From Allodiplogaster sudhausi (Eukaryota > Nematoda > Chromadorea > Rhabditida > Diplogasteridae), in contig CALZFC010000090.1 of assembly GCA_945643635.1 (NCBI GenBank), positions 186,001-250,000 on the forward strand: DNA of 64,000 nt. Reading direction: 5' to 3'. Made by a program: the position numbers and the translations under genes. The number at the start of each line of letters is the position of its first letter. Positions within the stretch are counted from its first letter, which is position 1. The notes below the pieces were generated by a model. The model was given only the letters and a program-made list of their open reading frames with translations. It did no database searches and was not told the DNA's origin. Positions 55,088 through 64,000 of this stretch are shown one piece after another.

Positions 55088-56442
55088 CCTACTTACATAG
55101 CCAACTGGTGCTGATTGAGTGGCGGTACGATCTGCCTGGTTAGCCATGCGCACTGCATGCCGTCCGGGTTGTCCGTGCCTGGCATCACGTGGGCAGCAGC
55201 TTCTTCCTGCGACGATGACTGCGTCGATGGCTGCAAGAAGAACGAGCTTTATCTCTTGGATATCACATTTTTCTTTCTCCTCTCTCTCTCTCTCCCTCTG
55301 TTGCCCTTTCCTTCCTCTCTCTCTCTCTCTCCCCTCTCTCTCTCTCTCATTCTCTCTCTCTCTCTTATTCTCTCTCTCATACTCTCTCCTCTTCTCTCTC
55401 TCCATCTCTCTCTCTCTCGCCCACTTCCGTCTTGACCGCAGAGTGGATGAGATCCCTGCCTGGCACCATGGCCTGGTACTCGAATGGATGTGCCTCTCCG
55501 TCCTGGTTGATGAGAGTGGGGGGTGGCATGAGATGGGGCACGATGCCCAGCTGCTCGTCCAGCATGAAACCGGACGAGTCCGCCAGCAAGGGCCTTAACA
55601 GTACAACGAGAAATCACTCTAGTTTTTTTTTTCAGAATTACCCTAATTAGGAGGTAAAGTAAAGGAAGCCTAATTATGCTGCATATTTTACGCTTTATTC
55701 CTACTTTAACAATCATGTAAAATTAAATTAAAACGCACTAAAATACATACACTTGTTTTGCATTGCAATTTAATGACGTATTTACAATAAATTATTACAA
55801 AGAAAATGAAGTGTCAAAATAAATAATTCAGATTAACCTTACAAAAATACATGTTACATTTTCTAGCTGTCAAATCCATTTTAAATTGCCGCCCAAAATA
55901 ACTGACATATAATCTGTGTTGAAAAATTGTTGGCGAGGTAGGCACAGCGCACGTGAGTTTTTTCCGAGTGCATAGAGGGAAACGTGGCCCTTGTTGTCCA
56001 CCTGAACAGTGTTACAAATTCATCATAAGTACGGTAAAGTAGAGTTGAGATACGGTAAGGAAAAAGTTGTATTTATAGCTTTGGCGGGAAAGTTTTATTC
56101 TAAATAAAATAAAATAAATAAATCTTACATAAGCTATCCGTTGAGCATCACTCGTGATAGCCATGTCATAAATGGCTGCCATCTCTCGTTGCTCCACTCG
56201 ATTCTGCCATCTCTTGACGATTCTCCCCGTTTGCACGTCCCAAATCTGCAAGGAAACAGTTGGCTTTTTTTTTTTAAGAATTCTATAACAAAAACAAAAC
56301 AAATCTCCACAAACAATTTGGTCTTTTCCCTAATGAACATGTACGAAAAATGAGCTCCTTAAGTAATAAAATTCGCAACAATCAGAGCATGTTACTGCAA
56401 GAGATGAGAGTGATGGAGAGACTTTTCTTTTACACTCTGTCT

Positions 56443-56493
<51 letters not shown>

Positions 56494-57905
56494 GGAGCGC
56501 AAAACATAAAAAAAAACAAATGACTAGACCAACAATAACAAATCCATCATGTCCAGCAGAGAAGACGAGATGCGAGTGAATGGGATGAGCACAGAGATGG
56601 AATGCGTCGTCAGTGTGAGCAGCGAGTCTGAGGAGGGGCGCGCCAGTCTCAGAGCACCACGTCCTGAACGAGTGGTCGGAGCCCGTCGTCACCACTTTGC
56701 TGTCATCCAGAGTCCAGCACACCATGGTCACCTGGTTGTGATGAAAAAAAATTCTCTCTTTGTACGTTGTTCTGCAACTTATTTTAGCTTAGATATAAGT
56801 GAATCTAGGTCATTGTAATGTTGTCGCATTAAGTAGCATCGTGAATGGGAATTAAGATATACAAAAGTGTTTGCGCAATCGCTTAAAAGACTTTCGGAAT
56901 CGTTCACAATCAAAAACCGGGCCGGCGCAGGATCGTTTTTGCTTTAGAATATGTTGAAAATCGGGTTAGTTCTAGTGTTTTTAGTTTTAAAAAAATTTCG
57001 GGAGGGTTCCTTAGTTTTCCTCGTTTCTTTTTCGGAAGGTCATTGGCGCTTAAGTGAGAGGCATTTAAACACTGGGAAGAAAGGATATTGACCAACTCTC
57101 ATCTGAGGAAGCAAGAAGAGTGACTAACCTACTACTTCCAATAAATATATATATAATTATTCATATTTAAATAAAATTACCAAACTCACCGTGCTTTAAC
57201 AAAATCCACATAAGCCTAAAATATTATAAACTTATTCAATCAGCTATCATTTATGTCTTTAGGAGACTGTATCAACTATCTTGCTAGACTATCTTCCTAC
57301 CTTGTACTTGTTCTTGTTGTGCGGCGAAGAAGAACTGCCAGAGATGGCGAGCAGCTCTGCCGGAGTCAGGCTCAGCTGCGTACACGCCCATTCGCCGTAT
57401 GCGAAACGCCAAATCTAGAAACAAAAAGCTATTAATAAAATAGCATTAATAAAAGAATTTCCTTTCTTTGTTGATGCCCTGAACAGCATTAAAAAGACGG
57501 ATCAAAAAACCGTGTCAATCACGGATGGAAAATATTTCAGGCCACATCATCAGTATTCAAATGATAAAGGAGTACGGTGCTTCTCCAGATACAGTAACCT
57601 TGGCAACTCCATCCTTGCCGCCGCTCACGAAGCGAAGACCGCCGTGCGCCCACTCGAGGCTGTCGACGCGATCCTGGAATGGAAATACAAATAATTTTCT
57701 TTTTTTTCTTCCTTTCTGTAACCAGGTATTCTACTACTTCATGAGAAGAAGGCAGAGTTGTTGGGCGCGTCTAAATGTTAAAAAAGGGTGATGAAGATAA
57801 TTAGGAGCGAGAGACCGTGAATGAGCAATAATCATGGTTAGGCATACAGAGCTAAAGAGAGAGAGAGACAGAGAGAAAGGAGCGAGAGAGTGAGAGAGAG
57901 GGAGC

Positions 57906-57937
<32 letters not shown>

Positions 57938-60900
57938 AAGCTCTAACCGGATGGCCAACAACGTCGAATATCTTGAAGACTCCACTCTTGCTGATGCGGT
58001 AGATCCGAATGCAACCGTGCGTCTCGCCGATTACAACCAGCTGACCACCTGCAATTTATAGTAAACATAATTTAATTTTTTATGATCATTCTAAAAAAAA
58101 CAAATAAATAAACTAATACTTTATTATTTTACATGCTAAGGTAAGAATATAATGACAAATTATCATGCTTAATAATTTAGTTATCATATCCTTATATTTG
58201 GCTTTATTTCATACACTTCACTTTAATGTCTTACAAATTCTTTCATAAAGAATTTAAAAAAAAATGACCCGGTGAATGGCAGAGTGAGACAATTCTTGCT
58301 CCGGGCTGATCCCTCTCGAAAAAGCGAGCTGTCTGCTGTGGCCTGAGGAGAGAGAACTTTAGTTCCAGTACAACAAGATTGACCTCTTTTAGGTACTCTG
58401 GTCAACTGACGAGAATTCAAGAGTCTTCACGTTCCAATCATAGAAGAAGATCGCACAGTCATAGCTTACCGTAGTCAACCAGCGTCGATCACCTCAAGAA
58501 ATATGGCAACTTAACTCCAATTTGACGCGACTACAGCTCATAGGGAATCTCGTTACATTGCTTAGGAATTTTTTCTGAATCAAATAAATAAAATGTATAA
58601 ACAGTTCTCAAAAAACACACCATCCGCGTAAGGCAAGAAGGCCAGATAAGAGATCATGGCTGTGTGGTGCTTGTAGACAGCCAGAGTCTCGCCGTTGCAC
58701 AGTTTCCACACTCTACAAATTGTTATACCAACTTTGAATACATTTCAGTAATGGAATAATTTTTGTGGAGCAACATAAAATATTTTCCAGAGAAGTAGAC
58801 GCTATATTACTATACGCTGCTATATATCTAGTACTATGTAATCTGTGTAGGCTTGGCTCTTCTACCATAGGTGGAAACCATCTCTAGCACAAGCGTTATC
58901 TCTTTTTCACCCTATGACCTCTCCAATTCCCTTGTATCGCTCTCCTTTTCATTACAACATCTTAATGTCTCCTATCATCCTGATACTCTATCACATTCAG
59001 TCATATTCAGATATTCAAACTTCCCGCGCGCACCTCACGGTCTTGTCTATGCTTCCTGACGCGACAACTTGATTGCAGTGCGAGATGGTGAAATCGGTGA
59101 TCTCCGAGCCATGTCCTCGGTACGTGAATCGAAGGAGTCCACGCGCCGCCACCCACACCTTCACGAGGTTGTCGTCTGCTCCCTAAAATCCCATTATATA
59201 TTTATATTTCCGATAATACACAAAATTATTCTCCATAAAAGATCTACTCTAGTTGGGCACATCTAAGGTAAACTCGATCCTAATCACAATTATTCTCTTA
59301 TGAAAACATCTATGAACCTCTAACGCCAAAGTCCGACCAACTTTCGCAGTCGATCAAATTCATAAAGAATCAACTAAAAAAAAGACTCCAAAACTCTAAA
59401 TGTGGACGGGTGGGCGTGGCTTGACTCCTGACCGTTAGAATATAGTTGCCGGTTCGGTCAAACTTGACACAGAAGACGTTAGCGAGATGGCCAAGGATGC
59501 GGAAGTGTCGTTCGTAGAGATCGACTGAGGAGGGCGGCGGCAGACGGTGACTCGGCGTGTATGCTCCCATCTCCCGCGCTTCCAAGATCCTTAAAGGCAT
59601 ACGGTAGGCGCACCAAAATTCGCTATCACATAAAATCCATTCGTTTCATTCTAAATATGTATCATATTATATGGTTATTAAAAAAAGTAAAGTAAAAACT
59701 CGCAAAAAAAAACCTTCTCACCAAGTTCGCAGGACTTTAAAAAAAATATGTATATTGTCAAACAGATATTCATAAAATGAAACCGAAACGCTCACTCTAT
59801 TAATGTCCGCCCTTTGAATCGGGCGCAACTTCGCCGCTGAATCACCTGTCGTTGTGCGGTGCTCTTGAGCAGGACAGCTAAACAGAACACAGAATAAGCT
59901 CCCGCCAATTTCTCTCTTCAATTCTCTCAACCAATCCATCTTCCAAACTCCATATGATAAAAAAAAAACAAATGTGGTAGTATCAATTATCCTAGTTATC
60001 CAAAACATTCCATTTATCGATTGGCTTGTACAATTAATTCTTGCTAACTGGCCTGGCATATTAAAAGCCCGCCCCATTCTCGGCCCCTTGCCAACCTGGT
60101 GTTCGGTCGACAGCATTTCTCTTAGCCGTGATGAGCCTGAGTCGGAGGCCGCCAGATGAGGGTGGAACAGAGGAGTCGGTCAGAGTGGCCAGCCGGGTGA
60201 GCATGGACGGAAGAGAGGCAGCCGTGGGCGGGAAGGAGACAGGCATCGAGCGCAGGGAACCCAGCTGGGAATCAATGGGTTTTAACGGGGGTTTTTTAAC
60301 GGTATTTTAAAACTGTTTTTAACGGTTTTTACGGGGTTTTTAAACAGATTTTTGACTTCAAAAAGAAGCAAGACATCTTAAATGCCAACTAAATGGGAGT
60401 GAAACAGATTGCAAACTCATCTAACCACTTTTCGATCAGGGTTAAAAAGGCTGCTGCTTCTCCTTGGCATGATTTTTCAAATGATACATTCTTTGATCAC
60501 CCTATACCGTATGTAGCCAATCATCATTTACCCTGAATTTGCGGGTTTACCTGATTGCCAATCACCCACCTACCCTGCAGTGGTTAGGAATACATCTAAT
60601 AGCCAATTACCCGGGGTAAATTTGATGTTTGGCAAGGTTCACGACTTACCCACGGTATTTAACGATAATTAAGGATAGACCTAAGACCCAATTGCCCGTT
60701 GTAAACGTGGTGTTCGTAAGGGTTTACCCCTAATGTGGGTTACGTGGTGATCAGCTCCAGATCGTGCAATTTGTTGAGAGAAGAAAAAAAACGTACAAAT
60801 TCTCCATAACTCTGCAACAACGGCCGGCCTTCGTAGTTGTATCGATGAGGAACGAGCTGGAAGGAAGAAGAATACGTATTGCCTTTTCCATTCTAATAAC

Positions 60901-61645
60901 CTTTTAAAACTCAAATATATAATTGTCTTTTTTTCCACATAAAAAAGGCAATCCTTCAGGATATCTAGTTAAACTATAGGTATGCGACCTTCTTTATAAT
61001 GCAAGTTTTCTATAACATCTCACGTTTAAGTTATTGGTCCCCACTTTACTCCTTTACTCACATTGCTCGGTATACGGTATACAATTTCTTCCACAAAGAA
61101 TACGGTACCTTCTTTTCAGTCAGTTCTCGCCGTAGCAGCGCTGCAGTTCTGCCAAAGTTGCCGCCTTCCAAGAAGCGCTCCACCAAGTGAAGCAATTCTG
61201 AATAATAAGCGAAGTTATAGAGGGAAAATAGCATGAACATAGACTACGAAATAAGTATCATTCTGCCCGTTCAAACACCCAATCCAATATTGCCTTAAGT
61301 GATATTCTACAAATATAAACCGCGCCTTACGACTTCCTAGCAAATGTTACACACGATTAAAAAAAACTACTTATTGCTCTCAAAATACTCTTCTTTCTCT
61401 TCACTAGAATAAAAATATGTTCCTCTTTTCTCCTTCTTCCAAATGTCCCACCATGAAAAAGATCAAGGAGAATACGACGCACCAAACTTGGCGTGGTCAT
61501 CCAGTTCGTTGGAAGAGGCAGCTTGGATGGCTAAGCTGATGCTGTTGTTTCCGCCTGCGCTTGCTGCTGTTGATGTGGATGGCCCTCCACTAATGACATC
61601 GTCTGGCTGTCCTCCTATTCCTCCTCCGGCAGAGGACGACTCCAT
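46060..61645 (-). CDS. PHIP/BRWD-family WD40-bromodomain protein (1,806 aa, 41 exons)
   Basis: Chromatin reader of the BRWD/PHIP family, in mammals linked to CUL4-DDB1 ligases and histone methyl/acetyl recognition. 41 exons were chained with matching phase; the sum is 5,421 bp, divisible by three. Start: ATG at 61645 ([12 protein letters not shown]). Order: N-terminal helical region (exons 1-5: 61483-61645, 61109-61197, 60797-60856, 60096-60264, 59796-59877), WD40 propeller, the PHIP signature segment, an acidic/serine linker, a Tudor-like block, bromodomain 1, a degenerate bromodomain 2, and a basic/acidic tail ending QRKPRVF. N-terminal signature: [20 protein letters not shown]. Length fits the family (about 1,800-2,300 aa). 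Introns hold microsatellites, one hAT MITE and one GC-AG donor. The exon 20 donor is ambiguous (53414 or 53420). Confidence 0.93.
48717..49579 (-). CDS. BRWD-like exons 32-34: degenerate bromodomain 2
   Basis: Exons 49422-49579, 49037-49192, 48717-48781. Starts like a second bromodomain ([20 protein letters not shown]) but continues [20 protein letters not shown] without the usual P-M-D-L and Asn landmarks. Probably a vestigial fold. Confidence 0.75.
48880..48990. repeat. (AT)n microsatellite in a BRWD-like intron
   Basis: About 100 bp of AT/TA with a few G and T interruptions, 50 bp from exon 33. A second one at 50798-50869 abuts the exon 27 donor. Confidence 0.95.
49643..50647 (-). CDS. 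BRWD-like exons 28-31: bromodomain 1
   Basis: Exons 50499-50647, 50167-50276, 49951-50076, 49643-49734. [20 protein letters not shown] then [17 protein letters not shown] and [18 protein letters not shown]. The acetyl-lysine-binding Asn position (FND) is kept. The intron after 50167 uses a GC donor (ACAG|GCGAGA), required by phase. Confidence 0.88.
50874..52660 (-). CDS. BRWD-like exons 23-27: Tudor-like block before the bromodomains
   Basis: Exons 52590-52660, 51913-52013, 51553-51687, 51042-51209, 50874-50971. Recognisable family motifs: [50 protein letters not shown] and [11 protein letters not shown]. In mammals this region helps bind methylated histone H3. Confidence 0.9.
52177..52545. 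mobile_element. hAT-type MITE
   Basis: 369 bp. Termini CAGAGGTGGAA and TTCCACCTCTG, inside flanks ATCAGCAC and ATCAGGAC, an 8-bp target duplication with one mismatch. The inner sequence is rich in GGGCCGGCCGGGCCC blocks in opposite orientations. Ends and target size fit hAT. No coding capacity. It lies in the intron between BRWD-like exons 23 and 24. Confidence 0.8.
52855..54010 (-). CDS. BRWD-like exons 19-22: acidic/serine linker
   Basis: Exons 53880-54010, ~53420-53632, 53123-53217, 52855-52961. Poly-Ser then poly-Glu ([14 protein letters not shown]), a second acidic block ([11 protein letters not shown]) and a basic cluster ([12 protein letters not shown]), probably disordered, with nuclear-localisation-like basics. 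Confidence 0.85.
54155..55593 (-). CDS. BRWD-like exons 15-18: PHIP signature and linker
   Basis: Exons 55425-55593, 55097-55230, 54668-54801, 54155-54373. Contains [18 protein letters not shown] then YQAMVPGRD, a diagnostic PHIP/BRWD segment. It is followed by a Gln/Ser-rich stretch and tandem TMTSSQQ. Long CT/GA tracts fill the introns (54480-54650, 54835-55080, 55270-55420). Confidence 0.9.
55907..59622 (-). CDS. BRWD-like exons 6-14: WD40 propeller
   Basis: Exons 59433-59622, 59034-59182, 58621-58712, 57948-58048, 57599-57673, 57301-57414, 56534-56731, 56129-56245, 55907-56001. The first blade carries [20 protein letters not shown], closely following the family. Others carry [49 protein letters not shown] and [13 protein letters not shown]. 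The last exon reads RQQFFNTDY, the conserved 'QFFHTDY' that ends the propeller. Confidence 0.93.
60275..60740. repeat. intronic short repeats in the BRWD-like gene
   Basis: 60285-60350: TTTTAACGG-type units. 60505-60735: several GCCAATYACCC and GGGTAAA/TTTACCC motifs in both orientations, possibly a decayed palindromic element. Confidence 0.4.
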
Positions 61646-63133
61646 CGAGGTCTCCTTTTGTTTGCAATCAAAGGAGATCTCACAAGCTTGTCAGACAAGC
61701 GGTAGATTACTGGGTATCCATTTCACGATTCATGAGTTGGGAGGACAGGATACTATCCAAAATACATCCCCCATCGACCATCTCCTATTCTTCCGTATTC
61801 TCCACCCGGAATTACTTCACACTACTCAATATTCATAACTTATAATACTGCCGACATTGTGATTAAGTCTAGGTAACTAAATGATAACGGTATCCCACAA
61901 TTTTTCTCTCTCCACATGTTCATATCGGCAAATGTTGAGGTACATTCCTGGACTTGGACCAGGTATTGCCACAAAAGAATAAAATCCCACCTTCAGTGTC
62001 ATCTTTATTTACGCGAATAGACTCCAGTATCATAGCACACAGCCAAACACAGGGGGAAATGTAAGGAGAAAGAGAGAGAGGCTGAGAGGGAGGAAGAGAG
62101 AGAGCGAGCGAGAGAGAGAGAGAGAAAGAGACAAAAAAGATAGGAGTTGAAATACAAATTAACTTTGGGATGAGTCGAATGAGAATCATTCTCCTTCTCC
62201 CGCGCAAACAAACTAGCGACATGAAACACAAGGGGAACATGACGGGTCTCATACTTCTCCGCTGTCTAGAAGAGGTGGGGATGGCAGGCAGAGACAATGC
62301 ATGTACTAGATGTTCAGAAAACAAGGAAGGACTTGGTACAAATGCCGGAGGAGAACAGGCATACATTTCATTGAACACATATAATATATGCTTAACAGAT
62401 AAGTCTTTCTGAGCATACTTCCTCTGCGAACCATTGCTACCTTACAAAAATGAACGAGAAGAGAGACTACGGTAGCTGACAAATAAGACATGACGAAATT
62501 GAGTGTATATCATGTCGAATTAGCGACAAAACACGAGTACAAGTCTTCTTTTGTTTCATTGCAACGAACAAAACGACTTTTGGTGTTGCAAGTCCGCGAA
62601 AATGAATGGACCGCAGTTTGAATCGAAATGGATCCCGAGTGGAAGAGCATGTTTCAGAAAGCAAAGATACGGTAGCTGACAAAACCTTACCATTTCACTC
62701 TTTCTGCAAGATCCGACAGCCACACACACGGGGATATTCAAGGATTGTGAAGAGAAAGAAGAAGAGGAAAAAAGGATCTCGGCACGCATTTAAAAAAAGG
62801 AAAGGGAAAATTCAAACTTACGCACTACTCACAACCCAAGTAGTGTCAAAGACATAGGGAGAGAGAAGAGAAGGAAAGAGAAGAGGGAGGGAGAGATGGA
62901 GAGAGAGAGAGGGAGAGAGAGAGAGGGAGAGAGAGGGAGAGAGAGAGGGAGAGAGAGAGAGGGAGAGAGAGAGATAGAGATAGATAGAGAGAGAGAGAGA
63001 GACTTGATACTATTGCAAACCGTTAACTTAAAGATGAGTGGTCTTGTTTGACCAAAGTATACTTATCGGGAAGGGGTGTACTTTGATGAGGGGGGGATGA
63101 CTACGGTGGCACCGGAATCTCTTCTTCTTCTTC
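61646..63133. other. intergenic
   Basis: 5' flank of the BRWD-like gene and 3' flank of the UEV gene. Contains GA at 62065-62130 and a direct repeat ACGGTAGCTGACAAA at 62470 and 62670 bracketing ~200 bp. A (GA)n tract runs 62862-63002. No gene seen. Confidence 0.6.
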
Positions 63134-63672
63134 TTAGAATTGGGTGCCCTCGGGCGGCTGCGGCAGCTTCATGTTCTCCTTGGCAGCCATCATGTTCTTG
63201 CGGATGTCCTCGAGAACCGTCTTGATCAGATAGGACGCATTCCACGAACGAAGCGTGCTCAGCGAGCGCTTCTCAATCTGGAATACGAGAGAGAGAGAAA
63301 GAAACGATAGATACTGTACTCCTGGCACACGCACTAAAATAAATTTGAAGAAAAGTTATACCGTACAACTGGCACATTGAAAATAGATTGCTAGAACAAC
63401 GGTAGGCTCGGTATTTATTTTTCCATATATATTGTAACCGAGGGAAAGGGCAAAAGAAGGCCGGACATTGACTAATAAAAGAAGGGATATGCTGGAAATT
63501 GTGCTCCAACAAGTGAGAACAATCAGAAATGGACTCCGAGACTGACCACTCCGTTGGATTGGTTGACTCCGTTCATGTGGATCTTGGTGGTGAAGCGGAG
63601 GGTGGGCGGGTCGCGTGGATAGTTCGGGCCGCACTCAATGTGCAGGTTGTAGATGCGCGAATCGAAGGGCGT
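63134..63672 (-). CDS. uev-1: ubiquitin-conjugating enzyme E2 variant (UEV), 3' exons
   Basis: Partner of UBC-13 in K63-linked ubiquitin chain synthesis; it lacks an active-site Cys. Exons 63547-63672 (phase 0, acceptor TTTGGAG) and 63134-63277 (stop TAA). Motifs: [35 protein letters not shown] and the highly conserved C-terminus [19 protein letters not shown]. The HPN-type Cys of active E2s is absent: HMNG is followed by no Cys before SLSTLRSWN. The N-terminal ~50 residues were not found in 63673-64000 and must lie beyond the edge. Symbol assigned by similarity to UBE2V/Mms2-type proteins. Confidence 0.92.
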
Positions 63673-64000
63673 CTCCAAATTGGCGGGAAAATCAATCGAT
63701 AATTTTAAATATTCAATATAAACTCATGAAATGCTAAGGCATATGGTCTACATTAACACTCAAAAGCATGATTTCCACAGATATATGCACATTTCTGCTC
63801 ATCGTCAGCTTTCTTAGCATTATTACAAACAAGTTGTCTATAGTGATAAAACATTGTGTTTTAAAAAGACTTCAAACTCTGGAATTTGTTTTCGAAATTC
63901 GCACTGAATCCTTGAAAGGTATCTTGAAAGAGTAGTGGGATGAGAACGAACGAGATTGAGCGCACTAATCTAGGGACTAATCTAGACGAGCACGGTTGCT
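63673..64000. other. intron or 5' region of the UEV gene
   Basis: AT-rich, no exon recognised up to the window edge. Confidence 0.5.

Noticed and set aside
59734..59746. 13-nt microexon between BRWD-like exons 5 and 6
   Set aside because: It has splice-like borders but would break the frame; direct joining of exons 5 and 6 is in phase.

Overview
The window reads as a nematode nuclear genome, probably a free-living rhabditid or diplogastrid; the genus is my inference only. The evidence is short GT-AG introns, a muscle tropomyosin that closely follows the nematode form, an Srx-type chemoreceptor, fast-evolving F-box genes, and Tc1/mariner, hAT and SINE-like repeats. (CT)n/(GA)n microsatellites are extraordinarily abundant. 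They generate most of the long Leu/Ser-rich or Arg/Glu-rich open frames, which are not genes.

Layout. 0.4-1.7 kb: 3' part of an Srx-like GPCR gene (+). 2.1-3.1 kb: a ~950-bp foldback palindrome. 3.5-6.4 kb: microsatellite-rich upstream region of tropomyosin. 6.46-24.81 kb: one tropomyosin gene (+) with two 5' starts and four sets of alternative exons (2, 3, 3 and 3 choices). All exons and phases could be assigned; the canonical long product is 284 aa and the short one 256 aa. 24.8-28.9 kb: intergenic repeats, SINE-like pieces, a relic transposon end and a cytochrome P450 pseudogene (-). 28.97-35.02 kb: a TA-flanked 6,049-bp Tc1/mariner-type element with ~775-bp terminal inverted repeats. It carries a spliced DD34E transposase (+), an intact divergently transcribed 8-exon gene (-, 329 aa) and a 166-bp minisatellite between them.

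35.3-36.7 kb: a broken F-box copy. 38.1-40.9 kb: a 9-exon gene (-) for a secreted, repeat-rich, presumably structural protein. 41.1-44.3 kb: a second F-box unit (+) whose exons are open. 46.06-61.65 kb: a 41-exon gene (-) of the PHIP/BRWD family (WD40 repeats plus bromodomains, 1,806 aa predicted), with a hAT MITE in one intron. 63.1-63.7 kb: 3' exons of an inactive-E2 ubiquitin-conjugating enzyme variant (UEV, -), whose 5' end lies beyond the window.

The host genes do not form one pathway. Two themes stand out. One is the regulatory architecture of the tropomyosin locus: phase-locked exclusive exons, (CT)n tracts before one member of each alternative set, UGCAUG sites and perfect NFI palindromes. 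The other is the two-gene Tc1/mariner element, the best candidate here for an undescribed system.
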